Source: Vibrio albus (GTDB lineage Bacteria; Pseudomonadota; Gammaproteobacteria; Enterobacterales; Vibrionaceae). Taken from it: a stretch of 64,000 nucleotides of DNA. Both the position numbers and the translations under genes were made by a program. Shown here in pieces: positions 37,681 through 46,322 of this stretch. The notes below the pieces were generated by a model. The model was not told the DNA's origin and did not search any database. It worked only from the letters and a program-made list of their open reading frames with translations. The DNA is taken from the NCBI RefSeq assembly GCF_003144035.1, contig NZ_QFWT01000005.1:124001-188000 (forward strand), given 5' to 3'. Each line of letters starts with the position of its first letter. Position 1 is the stretch's first letter.

Positions 37681-37699
37681 GCTTCAGTTACACTGAAGC
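37681..37699 (-). promoter_or_regulatory. Intercistronic hairpin between binding-protein and chemoreceptor genes
   Basis: GCTTCAGT and ACTGAAGC form a perfect 8-bp stem with a 3-base loop. There is no T tract on the minus strand, so it more likely stabilises or processes the mRNA, allowing more binding protein than receptor. Confidence 0.5.
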
Positions 37700-37727
37700 C
37701 GCCTCCCTACGGTTCTTTCTGAATTCG

Positions 37728-38675
37728 TTAGTCTTTTAGAAATTGCTCGTAGTTATCTGATGTCACCAGCCGAAACGGTACCCAGTGTGGTGAGGGTACG
37801 TGCTGGTTAGCCATCATCTGATAACTGGCCTCTACGGCACTTTTTGCCTGTCCTAATGCATCCTGAAGAACCGTGACATTCAGTTCACCAGACGCTACTG
37901 ATCGTAATGCATCTGGTGTTGCATCAATGCCTCCGGTTAAAACACTGTTGGGATCCCGTCCTGCATCTTTAAGTGCCATGATGGCACCCAGAATCATTTC
38001 ATCATTATTGGCAACCAGTATGTCGAACTCAATATTTTGCTTCAGCCAGTCAGTAACGACCTTGTAGGCCTGATTGCGCTGCCAGTTTGCCGCTTTGCTG
38101 ACGACCAGTTCCATGTCAGGGTACTTGCTCATCACATCCTTAACATCCTGTGTTCTCGTCACCGCAGCAGGGTGTGTTGCTTCTCCAATAAGCAGAGCAA
38201 CCTTGCCCCGGTAATTGGCTTGCCGGGCCAGTTCTTCCATCTGCATCGTTCCTGAGTCGACTTCGTTCGAGCCGACATACAGAGTATTGGGTGGCATAGA
38301 ACTGAGGTCACTGACGGGCTCTGCGTTGATAAAGATAAGGGGAACCTTTTTGGCAAACTCGAAGAATTTTTTATTTTGCTCTTCATTACCGTCACTCAGG
38401 ATGATGATGGCATCAGCCCCAACATCCACGTAGCTTTTGACCTGCTCATACTGCGTTTGAAAGTTACCCCCGGCGGAATCGATATAGACCTCATCTCCCG
38501 GTATCTGGTCGACGGTCGTTTCAATACCTGAACTGATCAGGTTCCGAAAATTATCTTCCTGACTTACCGTAACCGTAATGAGTTTTCCGTAAGCGGGCGA
38601 AAGTACGGTGGCAGTCAGTACACTCAAATATAAAATCAGATTAGCGAAAGTAAGGGAAAAGCAGGGTCTGATCAT
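37728..38675 (-). CDS. Periplasmic sugar-type binding protein (RbsB-like, Peripla_BP_4)
   Basis: 315 residues with an N-terminal signal peptide (ANLILYLSVLTATVLSPAYG). It follows the type I periplasmic binding fold: ITVTVSQEDNFRNLISSGIE, YVDVGADAIIILSDGNEEQ, KKVPLIFINAEP, YVGSNEVDSG, GKVALLIGE, DILVANNDEMILGAIMALKDAG and a final VLTGGIDATPDAL. Members bind sugars, autoinducer-2-like molecules or related ligands. No ABC permease or ATPase gene is nearby. It is co-oriented with a chemoreceptor gene, so it likely acts as a chemosensory adaptor rather than a transporter part. The ligand is unknown. Confidence 0.88.
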   Translation of the reverse strand: MIRPCFSLTFANLILYLSVLTATVLSPAYGKLITVTVSQEDNFRNLISSGIETTVDQIPGDEVYIDSAGGNFQTQYEQVKSYVDVGADAIIILSDGNEEQNKKFFEFAKKVPLIFINAEPVSDLSSMPPNTLYVGSNEVDSGTMQMEELARQANYRGKVALLIGEATHPAAVTRTQDVKDVMSKYPDMELVVSKAANWQRNQAYKVVTDWLKQNIEFDILVANNDEMILGAIMALKDAGRDPNSVLTGGIDATPDALRSVASGELNVTVLQDALGQAKSAVEASYQMMANQHVPSPHWVPFRLVTSDNYEQFLKD

Positions 38676-38766
38676 CTTGTTCTCCTTGGAATCAACAGTC
38701 CTAGCCGGTTTATTGTTCTAATTTTAGGGTTATAGGAAGATTAGGTAGTTAGTACTTTTTCTTGAG

Positions 38767-38784
38767 TATGCTTTAGTAAGCATA
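38767..38784. promoter_or_regulatory. Perfect inverted repeat in the 38.7-38.9 kb intergenic region
   Basis: TATGCTT-TAGT-AAGCATA lies between the divergent binding-protein and glutathionyl-reductase-remnant genes, 92 bases before the binding-protein start. Possible operator; the rest of this 286-base gap shows nothing recognisable. Confidence 0.35.
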
Positions 38785-38961
38785 GTTAACTTATTTCGGA
38801 ATGATGCAGTTTCGACCACTTTATGTGAAGTCTGATTATCAATATTTTGTAGATAATAACTCCATGTTTTCGTCATTGTTAATGAAATTAAAAACAAACA
38901 TACTACGGGGTAAGCGGTTCAGGCGATGGTGCATGAATAAAAGCAATAGGAGAAATTTCTT

Positions 38962-39309
38962 ATGTTAGTAGATGGTAAGTGGACAAAAGACTGGCAGCCG
39001 GTACAAGCAAAAGATAGAGAGGGTCGGTTTGTACGACAAACCTCGAGTTTCAGGAACTGGATTACGAAAGATGGTGAAGCCGGTCCTACTGGTGCTGGCG
39101 GTTTTAAGGCGGAAAAGGATCGTTATCATCTCTATGTTGCTTATATCTGCCCATGGGCAAGCCGCACATTAATGGTAAGAGAACTGAAACAGCTGCAGGA
39201 TTACATCACGATCAGCGTTGTTAACCCGGAAATGACGGATCAGGGATGGAAATTCGGCGGCTTTGGTGGCGCGGATATTGTCCCGGTTGGACCTAAGGAG
39301 ATCCTTTAA
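38962..39309 (+). pseudogene. Truncated glutathionyl-hydroquinone reductase (Xi-class GST), N-terminal third only
   Basis: 115 codons matching the start of the YqjG/ECM4 family: MLVDGKWTKDWQ, FVRQTSSFRNWI, and the active-site region RYHLYVAYICPWASRTLMVRELK with the catalytic Cys of CPWA, then ISVVNPEMTDQGW. Family members run past 300 residues with a helical C-terminal domain. Here the frame ends after a Gly-rich GWKFGGFGGADIVP tail, and its stop overlaps the ygiD start. A deletion has most likely removed the rest. A ribosome site (AGGAGAA) remains, so a short product may still be made, but it would lack the dimer and hydroquinone-binding domain. Confidence 0.78.
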
Positions 39310-40091
39310 TGAACCGACAGCCCTCTCTGTTTATTTCTCATGGTTCGCCAATGATGGCGGTAGAAAAGAGCAAGACCTCGGTATTTCTTAGCCGGCTAGG
39401 TAAACAACTGACAAAACCGGATGCTGTTGTCGTGTTTTCTGCCCATTTTGATCTGGCGGACAATATTGTTATCACTGCGGGGAAAAATCCGGAAACAATC
39501 CATGACTTCTATGGTTTTCCTGAAGAGCTATACAGTATCCGCTATCCTGCTCCGGGAAGCCCTGAGCTTGCAACAGATATTGCCGAGCGGTTTATTCAGG
39601 CCGGACTCAATCCGGTACTGGATGAACAGCGGGGCTGGGATCACGGGCTATGGATTCCATTGAGGCTGATGTTTCCTGAAGCGACGATACCGGTCGTGCA
39701 AATATCGATCAACAGTCGCTTAGGGGCTCAGCGAAATTTCGATTATGGCCAGCTTCTTGCTCCGTTGCGGGATAATAATGTTCTAATTATCGGTTCAGGA
39801 GGCATTAGCCATAATCTGCGTGAACTGTTTAATCCACAGCCAACACCGAACCGAAAAGAGATGGTTCAGGCCTTTACTGACTGGGTCAGTCAGAAGCTGG
39901 GATCCGGAGATACACAGGCGTTACTGAACTATATGGATGATGCCCCTTATGTTCTGTTTAACCATCCGACTCAGGAGCATTTTCTTCCGTTAATTGCGGC
40001 AATGGGTAGCGGGAAAAACGGATCGGCAAAGAAAATACATCAGGATACGGAATACGACATACTGGCGATGGATGCATACTTGTTCGCCTGA
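39309..40091 (+). CDS. ygiD: 4,5-DOPA extradiol dioxygenase family protein (YgiD)
   Basis: 260 residues. It belongs to the LigB-type extradiol dioxygenases: LFISHGSPMMAVE near the N-terminus supplies a metal His, VVVFSAHFDL a second, and GWDHGLWIPLRLMFPEATIPVVQISIN and IGSGGISHNLREL the other conserved His-bearing stretches. It cleaves catechol-type rings such as DOPA with a single metal ion in the cytoplasm. Its ATG overlaps the stop of the truncated GST (TAATG) and is served by AAGGAG. It converges on a LysR gene. Confidence 0.92.
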   Translation: MNRQPSLFISHGSPMMAVEKSKTSVFLSRLGKQLTKPDAVVVFSAHFDLADNIVITAGKNPETIHDFYGFPEELYSIRYPAPGSPELATDIAERFIQAGLNPVLDEQRGWDHGLWIPLRLMFPEATIPVVQISINSRLGAQRNFDYGQLLAPLRDNNVLIIGSGGISHNLRELFNPQPTPNRKEMVQAFTDWVSQKLGSGDTQALLNYMDDAPYVLFNHPTQEHFLPLIAAMGSGKNGSAKKIHQDTEYDILAMDAYLFA

Positions 40092-40139
40092 CAGCGGGTC
40101 AAAGCACTATGGCAGAGCCCAAAAGTAATCGACCTGAAC

Positions 40140-41042
40140 TTAAAACTGATCCCAGTAGGGCTCAGGGCCATAGTAATCACTGGCAAAGTCGATAAAGCTT
40201 CGTATTTTGCTTGGAAGATATTTCCGGTTTGCATACACCATGTACAGGCCCATAGGGTGAGGCTCATAATCATGAAGAATGCGTACCAACCGTCCTTCTG
40301 ACAGCGCTTCACCGGCGATAAAGGTGGGCTGAATGGCAATACCACCACCACTGATGGCAGCATCAACTAAAATGTCGCCGTTGTTTGCCGTGAGTCTGGG
40401 TTTGAAATGGAGTTCCTGTGCTCTTTTCCCAAACCGGGAAAAAACCACGGCACTGTCTGAATAACTGTATTTCAGATAGTGGTGGGAAGGCAAATCCTGT
40501 GGCGTCTCTGGCGTACCATGTTCCTGCAGGTAGTCAGGAGATGCCATAATAACAATATTGATAGGCGCTATTTTTTTAGCTATCAGTGTGGAATTGTTTA
40601 ACTTTCCGATTCTTAGTGCAATGTCGACCCCTTCTTCGACAATATCTACTTTAACATCCGTCAGTTTCAGATCGACTTCTACATCGGGGAATTTTTTCTG
40701 GAAGTCGACTAATAGCCGGGAAAGGTGCCTGATACCGAAAGAGACAGGCGCGCTGATAGTCAATACACCGGATACCTTTTTATGCAGGTTGGTCAGTGCG
40801 TCTTCCATTTCTTCAATGTCGAGCAAGACCTGTTCACAACGCTGACAATACAAATGCCCGGCTTCGGTCGGGCTGACTTTTCTGGTTGTTCTGTTGAGCA
40901 AACGTGTATGCAGGGAGTCTTCGAGTGCAGAGACATACTTACTGGCCAGTTGAGGAGAAATCGCCAACTTCTCTGCTGCTCTGGAAAAAGATCCTTCCCG
41001 GACAACAGCCAAAAAGGTCCTCATTGTATCTAATTTATCCAT
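40140..41042 (-). CDS. LysR-family transcriptional regulator
   Basis: 300 residues. The winged helix-turn-helix is at residues 1-60 (MRTFLAVVREGSFSRAAEKLAISPQLASKYVSALEDSL), with TRKVSPTEAGHLYCQRC completing it. An effector domain from about residue 90 carries LTISAPVSFGIRHLSRLLVDF and GVDIALRIGKL. It belongs to the large group related to DsdC/AaeR-like and YhjC regulators. It converges on ygiD and diverges from the NspS-like gene 206 bases away, so either could be a target. The effector is not predictable. Confidence 0.9.
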   Translation of the reverse strand: MDKLDTMRTFLAVVREGSFSRAAEKLAISPQLASKYVSALEDSLHTRLLNRTTRKVSPTEAGHLYCQRCEQVLLDIEEMEDALTNLHKKVSGVLTISAPVSFGIRHLSRLLVDFQKKFPDVEVDLKLTDVKVDIVEEGVDIALRIGKLNNSTLIAKKIAPINIVIMASPDYLQEHGTPETPQDLPSHHYLKYSYSDSAVVFSRFGKRAQELHFKPRLTANNGDILVDAAISGGGIAIQPTFIAGEALSEGRLVRILHDYEPHPMGLYMVYANRKYLPSKIRSFIDFASDYYGPEPYWDQF

Positions 41043-41181
41043 ATTAAGGTTGTTCTATTCTCAGGTTGTAATTGGGCATCGATATATTAGGGCGTGTTAC
41101 TAGTTACTATCTTAATCTTTTCCGTTAGCTCTGGCATAGGCTTCTCGCAATAATCTTGTCTTAGATACTTTATTCTTCTAA

Positions 41182-41220
41182 TGTTACAATAAGTAACAAT
41201 TTATTAGTGACGGTGTCACT
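41182..41220 (+). promoter_or_regulatory. Two perfect palindromes upstream of the NspS-like gene
   Basis: TGTTAC-AATAA-GTAACA (41182-41198) and AGTGAC-GGT-GTCACT (41206-41220) lie 29-67 bases before the chosen ATG. Their position fits operators of the NspS/MbaA-like unit or of the divergent LysR gene. Confidence 0.45.
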
Positions 41221-41248
41221 TTTCTGTGTAGGTCAAGAAGGCCGGGAT

Positions 41249-42283
41249 ATGAATAAAAAGATTGCTCTGTTTTTGTTGTGCTTTCTGGGTGGGATTTCTT
41301 CCTCTTTTGCTGATGAAATCAGAATTTATACGTGGGAAGACTATTTTTCCGAAGAGGTACTCCGCCAGTTTGAAAAAGAGACGGGCCATGTGATTAAGCA
41401 GGTCTATTTTGAGAGTGAAAAGCTCAGGGACGAAGTGATATCGAGCAGCAGAGGCGAATCGTACGATTTATTCATCATGGACGGGTACACACTTAGCGTA
41501 TTTGCCTCTAACGGTGTTCTCAACAAGATCGATTTTAGCACTCTGAAGAATACGGATAATATTGATCCCAAAGCGATACAGGCGTGCGGCTCCTATGGTG
41601 TGCCATACACATGGGGTACGATGGGAATAGGATATCGCGAAAATAAGGTGCCTGGTCCGGTTCGTTCCTGGAATGATCTGTTTAACTATGCCAAAGAGCA
41701 TAAAAACACAGTAATGATACCACTTGATGATATCGATACCATTGCGGTAGCACTACTGGCTCTTGGTTATAACCCAATGGAAGAGGACGAATCCGCCCTA
41801 AAGGAAGCGTATCAGTTATTGAGTGAAGCTAAAGGTAACTTGCTGGATTTTCGCACCGCCAATTCCTATGTTATGGAAAAAGGGGAAGCTTCTGAGCTGG
41901 ATATGGCAGTCGTTTATTCAGGGGAAGTGTACTCTATCGCTAAAGACTCATCTCAGGATGACTGGAAATATACGGTGCCGGAAGAAGGGTCGTTAATCTG
42001 GTACGAGTGCTTTGCGTCTGTGGCACAAAGACCTCTGAATGAGGCCTCGTTGATGTTCCTGGATTTTATTAGCCGACCCGATATTGCGGCTAAAAATGCG
42101 GAGGAGATCTGGTTTTCGACAGCCAACCAAGCAGCATTAGAATTGGTCAGCGACGATTATTTACAGGATGAAGAATTATTCCCGGATGCAGAGACATTGA
42201 GCCGCAGTACGGTATATAAACCAATCGGTACTTCAGGTTTGAGGTTGAGAAACCGTATAATCAGTGTATTGGACAAGGACTAG
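41249..42283 (+). CDS. nspS: PotD/NspS-like periplasmic polyamine-type binding protein
   Basis: The start at 41249 gives a clean signal peptide (MNKKIALFLLCFLGGISSSFA); the frame is open to 41207 without one. The mature protein begins DEIRIYTWEDYFSEEVLRQFEKETGH, the hallmark opening of spermidine/putrescine-binding proteins. YDLFIMDGYTLSVFASNGVLNKID and CGSYGVPYTWGTMGIGYRENKVP follow. It lies 8 bases ahead of a GGDEF-EAL membrane protein and lacks any transporter genes. That arrangement matches V. cholerae nspS-mbaA, where the binding protein reports norspermidine and spermidine to the c-di-GMP enzyme. Exact ligand unproven. Confidence 0.82.
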   Translation: MNKKIALFLLCFLGGISSSFADEIRIYTWEDYFSEEVLRQFEKETGHVIKQVYFESEKLRDEVISSSRGESYDLFIMDGYTLSVFASNGVLNKIDFSTLKNTDNIDPKAIQACGSYGVPYTWGTMGIGYRENKVPGPVRSWNDLFNYAKEHKNTVMIPLDDIDTIAVALLALGYNPMEEDESALKEAYQLLSEAKGNLLDFRTANSYVMEKGEASELDMAVVYSGEVYSIAKDSSQDDWKYTVPEEGSLIWYECFASVAQRPLNEASLMFLDFISRPDIAAKNAEEIWFSTANQAALELVSDDYLQDEELFPDAETLSRSTVYKPIGTSGLRLRNRIISVLDKD

Positions 42284-42291
42284 GAAGCATC

Positions 42292-45108
42292 GTGAGACTA
42301 TCAGTAAAAGTAAACTACATACTCTTCCCTGTCATCTTCTTCATTTTCTCTCTGGCCGGGCTCTACTCTTATTATACGCAGAAGTCTATAATGCTTGAGT
42401 CTGTAACAGATAAATTAAAATATGAATCTGAATATATAATAAAAGATCTGGAAAAAAATGTTCTGGAATTAGGAGGTATGACAGATCTTTTCCTAAACAG
42501 CGTAGAAGTCACTCAGCTGTTAAATGAGTCTGAGACAGATCTCTCTGTGATGGTTATTGAGTCTCAGTTGTCTAAATATATAGAAGGTTTTCGTATTTCT
42601 TTTGGTGAAGTTCGATCTTTTAATATTTTGGATGACAAGAAAGAGAGTATATATCATTTTAATCTTAATGATCCGTTTGCGACTCCTGTTTTGTCAGACA
42701 ATCTCAATGTTTATATTGATGATGTGGCAAAGAAAATAGGAAAAAAAGGTTCAGTTGAACTGGCAACAACATCATATGAGTTAATCTATAATGATGATGG
42801 TAAATCATTGTTAAACATTTTCAGAACATTTTCTCCTGACATACCAATTACTAGTAATCGTTTTCCCGGTAATGTTAATGCTTATACGGCTGTCATTGAA
42901 TCTTATCTGGATGTTGAACAACGTTATACAGAATTATTAAAAGGGAATTTTGATGATAATGTTAAAATAAATTTTTATCCAAGAGGGGTCGTGAGTAATT
43001 TTGATAGGGATATTCATCATGAAATCAAGGTGGACAAAAAGCATATAGGAACGGTTTCTAGTGATAGCTTTTTATCTGTTACGATCGAAATTCCAGATGA
43101 ATACTTTTTGTCAAAAATGGAACCCTATAGAAATACCATTATAAGTGTAGTTATAAATATAAGTATTATTACTTTTATACTTCTTAAATTGCTAATACAG
43201 AGACAGATTATACGGCCGATAGTGTCTCTAACCGAGCAAGTGGAAGAAGCCATTAATGGCGGATACAATTTACTGACTAAAATAGAAAGAAAAGATGAAG
43301 TCGCCTCATTAAACAACAATTATTTAGAGTTGTTTGATGAACTTAATAAAATGGCCAAATATGACCATCTAACTGGCTTAACCAATCGTAAATTCTTCAA
43401 TAGTTCTATAGAAACGGCAATAAACCATGCAGAAAGGTATAGAACAAAGAGTGCATTGTTGTATATCGATATCGACAACTTCAAGTATGTTAACGATACA
43501 TTTGGTCATCATATTGGTGATCTACTGTTAAAGTCTTTTGCCAAAAAGCTGAATCAAAGTCTGAGATCGTCTGAATTGTTGATTCTGAGAAATACCGATT
43601 ATGAAATTTCCAGGTTGGCTGGTGATGAGTTTGCGGTTCTTCTCATGGGCATGCCTAATACCGATGCTATAGCACATATAGCCAAAAGAGTTGCTGGCTT
43701 ATGCCAGAATGGATTTGATCTTGATGGTGCGAATTATGACGTGAGATTGAGCATTGGTATTTCTGTTTGTCCTGACGATGCAGACGAAGCTGAACTATTG
43801 CTAGTCAGGGCTGACTCGGCGATGTATCAGGTGAAGAAAAAGGGCAAGAACGGATTTCAGTTTTATTCGAAAGCATTAGATGAAGAGCTAAAAAGACACG
43901 CTCTGATCGAGGAAGAAATAAAGTTATCGTTAGAACAGGAGACGTTCTATTTGGTTTATATGCCGGTATTTGACTGCCGGAATGGCAGGTTAGTAGGAGC
44001 AGAATCGTTGTTACGCTCTTCTTCTGAGTTGTTATCCACATGTGGTCCGGCCGAATTTATTCCAATTGCTGAAAGTAGTGAATTAATTAGAGACATTGAC
44101 TATTGGGTTATTGAGTCATCAATTAAAAAATTGAAAGAGTTAATAGATAAATTTCGGTTTGACGGAACGATATCTGTTAATTTTTCAGCATGGGAGTTGA
44201 AAAATGAGAACTTTGCTCACGATCTTTCTTTATTAATAAAAAAATACTCAGTTCCTGCGTGTCAATTAGAACTTGAAATTACAGAAACGCATTTGATTAT
44301 TGATAATGTGCAGCATATTTCTGTATTGAACGACATTAAATCATTAGGGGTACACCTTGCATTAGATGACTTTGGCACCGGTTATACGGCGTTCAGACAG
44401 TTGATGAACTACCCTGTTGATACGTTAAAAATTGATCGCTCTTTTATCGACGTTATTGATATTGATAGCTGTGAAGAGAGACTGCTTGTTGATATTATCG
44501 TGGAATTAGGTGAACTATATCATTTAAATGTAGTGGCGGAGGGCGTTGAAACACAGCATCACTTTGATTATGTCAGAAAGCTTGGCTGCGACCGGGCCCA
44601 GGGCTACTTTTTATCCAAGCCTATAGAGTGGGAAGAGTTAGTTGAGTTATATCAAAAGCATACTCCTAAGTTAGATTATGTTTCGCAAAGAAGTGAACAT
44701 GAATTAATCTTTAAAACGACAACCGGCAGTGTTTCCGTTCACACTGACAGAAATCTAATGGTCATTGACTATAGAGGCCTGATTACTTATGACTTGGTTG
44801 AATACGTAATCAATAGCATCGATATGTGTGTACCACATCTTACAGAGGAGAAATGGGGTGCATTGGTTATCAATGATTATGTTTATGATATTTCGGATGA
44901 GGTCAAAAAGGGAATTAATACGTTAGTGACGGTTTGTCTTGAACATGGTTGTATTGAAAGTGCCTATGTTATAAAAAGTGATGAGGCGGTAAAACAGATT
45001 AAAGGCTTTAGAGACAGGGCTAACCTCGCGAATAATTTGTCAGAAAAAACATTTAGCTCTGTCAGGTTGGCTAAAGAGTATCTTACTGAAAAACTCAAAG
45101 AATCGTAA
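42292..45108 (+). CDS. mbaA: MbaA-like membrane GGDEF-EAL c-di-GMP protein with extra C-terminal domain
   Basis: GTG start after AAGGACTAGGAAG. 938 residues: membrane segment 1 (~8-28), periplasmic sensor to ~285, membrane segment 2 (~285-305), HAMP-like linker, GGDEF domain with AGDEF near 444, and EAL domain with ESLLR (near 571), DDFGTGY (~692) and EGVET (~749). A further ~135 residues (about 800-938) have a strand-helix pattern like a STAS/SpoIIAA-type domain (NLMVIDYRGLITYDLVEYVI). V. cholerae MbaA is shorter and lacks this tail as far as I know. Catalytic residues are mostly kept, so cyclase or phosphodiesterase activity gated by the binding protein is plausible. The gene is more AT-rich than its neighbours. 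Confidence 0.85.
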   Translation: MRLSVKVNYILFPVIFFIFSLAGLYSYYTQKSIMLESVTDKLKYESEYIIKDLEKNVLELGGMTDLFLNSVEVTQLLNESETDLSVMVIESQLSKYIEGFRISFGEVRSFNILDDKKESIYHFNLNDPFATPVLSDNLNVYIDDVAKKIGKKGSVELATTSYELIYNDDGKSLLNIFRTFSPDIPITSNRFPGNVNAYTAVIESYLDVEQRYTELLKGNFDDNVKINFYPRGVVSNFDRDIHHEIKVDKKHIGTVSSDSFLSVTIEIPDEYFLSKMEPYRNTIISVVINISIITFILLKLLIQRQIIRPIVSLTEQVEEAINGGYNLLTKIERKDEVASLNNNYLELFDELNKMAKYDHLTGLTNRKFFNSSIETAINHAERYRTKSALLYIDIDNFKYVNDTFGHHIGDLLLKSFAKKLNQSLRSSELLILRNTDYEISRLAGDEFAVLLMGMPNTDAIAHIAKRVAGLCQNGFDLDGANYDVRLSIGISVCPDDADEAELLLVRADSAMYQVKKKGKNGFQFYSKALDEELKRHALIEEEIKLSLEQETFYLVYMPVFDCRNGRLVGAESLLRSSSELLSTCGPAEFIPIAESSELIRDIDYWVIESSIKKLKELIDKFRFDGTISVNFSAWELKNENFAHDLSLLIKKYSVPACQLELEITETHLIIDNVQHISVLNDIKSLGVHLALDDFGTGYTAFRQLMNYPVDTLKIDRSFIDVIDIDSCEERLLVDIIVELGELYHLNVVAEGVETQHHFDYVRKLGCDRAQGYFLSKPIEWEELVELYQKHTPKLDYVSQRSEHELIFKTTTGSVSVHTDRNLMVIDYRGLITYDLVEYVINSIDMCVPHLTEEKWGALVINDYVYDISDEVKKGINTLVTVCLEHGCIESAYVIKSDEAVKQIKGFRDRANLANNLSEKTFSSVRLAKEYLTEKLKES

Positions 45109-45133
45109 AAAAAGAATAAGATGAGCTGTCAAT

Positions 45134-45190
45134 AAAAAAGGCGAATATTACTTGTTAAATAAAAACACAGTTAATATTCACCTTTTTTTA
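45134..45190. terminator. Strong terminator after the MbaA-like gene
   Basis: AAAAAGGCGAATATTA pairs with TAATATTCACCTTTTT (one G-T pair) and ends in TTTTTTT. It also serves the GH1 remnant on the minus strand. Confidence 0.85.
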
Positions 45191-45207
45191 TTTACCGGTC
45201 AGTTATA

Positions 45208-45437
45208 TCAGACATCTGCCCCATTTGATTGGATAACCTGTTTATACCAGTCAAAGCTTTTCTTCTTCGAACGGGCAAAATCACCCGTTCCATCGTCATG
45301 GCGATCAACATAGATAAAGCCATAGCGCTTTTTGTATTCTCCAGTGGTGAAAGAGACACAGTCAATGCAGCCCCATGGTGTGTAACCAAGCACGGCACCC
45401 CCCAAAGGAAATTATCCGGGAATCCAGATTTACTCAT
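45208..45437 (-). pseudogene. GH1 6-phospho-beta-glucosidase remnant (both ends joined, middle deleted)
   Basis: The minus strand starts with ATG (45437) after AAGG and reads [13 protein letters not shown], the family's N-terminal signature. It then passes directly into the C-terminal part: [38 protein letters not shown] and [15 protein letters not shown]. Two frames are needed, switching at a run of six G; seven would restore one frame. GH1 enzymes are about 470 residues, so roughly 400 codons including both catalytic Glu regions are gone. The gene is clearly dead. Confidence 0.85.
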
Positions 45438-45603
45438 ATTTTTCACCTTATTCTATCCGTTAAAATTCAGGCCGGTTCCAGCCTTAAGAGTAGTATATGG
45501 AATTATTGTTACCGGTTCCATGACGATTGTTGCGCGCCTATATTAGGGTTGAGATTTCATTATTAAACTGTTTTTATAGAGGAAACGATAAAGGAGAGAA
45601 TGT

Positions 45604-46260
45604 ATGAACTTTAAAGGCTTACTGTTTGATTTAGATGGAACCCTGGTCGATTCCGGTGCGGTTGTCGATCGAGCCTGGCTGCGATGGTGTAAAAAGAATG
45701 GGTTGGATTTTGCAGAGGTAGAGAAAGTGCTTCATGGCCGACCGGCTCGCGAGACCGTTAAGATGTTTTTACCCGAAGCCGATGAAAAGGTGATAGAGCG
45801 GGAGTTTCAGTGGTTGGTGGAAGTAGAAAGTACTGATATTGAAGGGGTCGTCGCGCTACCCGGAAGTATTGAATTTATCCAGCGGGCCGCTGAGCTGAAT
45901 GTACCCTGGGCGATAGTGACTTCCGGAACGCTACCTGTTGCAACCGCACGGATTAAAGCCAGCGGAATACCTGAGCCGGAATTTCTGATCACTCCGGAAT
46001 TAGTGAAACGAGGAAAGCCGCATCCGGATCCATTCCTGCTCGGCGCGGATAAGCTGGGGCTCGATGCTAAAGGCTGTATTGTCTTTGAAGATGCTCCCGC
46101 GGGGCTCAATGCTGGTAAGGCGGCACAATCTATGACGGTTGCCATTATGAGCCGCTACTCTGAAGAAGAACTGCCGCCGTCTGATGATTATGTCAATTCG
46201 CTGGCCGAGTTGGACATTGTGGAAGCCGAAGAGGGGTTTATTCTTCAGCGTAAGGGGTAA
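45604..46260 (+). CDS. hxpA: HAD-family sugar phosphatase (HxpA/YfbT-like)
   Basis: 218 residues following E. coli YfbT closely. Motif I is FDLDGTLVDS with nucleophile Asp9, the alpha-helical cap contains AWLRWCKKNGLDFAEVEKVLHGRPARETV, motif II is AIVTSGTLPVATARIK, motif III the Lys of VKRGKPHPDPFLLGADKLGL, and motif IV VFEDAPAGLNAGKAA. Such enzymes dephosphorylate hexitol and sugar phosphates in the cytoplasm, relieving sugar-phosphate stress. A strong AAAGGAGAG precedes the ATG. It is the first of two adjacent HAD genes of different subfamilies. Confidence 0.88.
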   Translation: MNFKGLLFDLDGTLVDSGAVVDRAWLRWCKKNGLDFAEVEKVLHGRPARETVKMFLPEADEKVIEREFQWLVEVESTDIEGVVALPGSIEFIQRAAELNVPWAIVTSGTLPVATARIKASGIPEPEFLITPELVKRGKPHPDPFLLGADKLGLDAKGCIVFEDAPAGLNAGKAAQSMTVAIMSRYSEEELPPSDDYVNSLAELDIVEAEEGFILQRKG

Positions 46261-46322
46261 AGTCAGTTGTGCTCAGCCCTTGTGACCTATAATTACCATT
46301 GATAGATAAGAGAGGGCTGGGT

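Noticed and set aside
45229..45566. Plus-strand open frames across the GH1 remnant
   Set aside because: They are antisense to the remnant, whose minus-strand translation is clearly GH1-derived.
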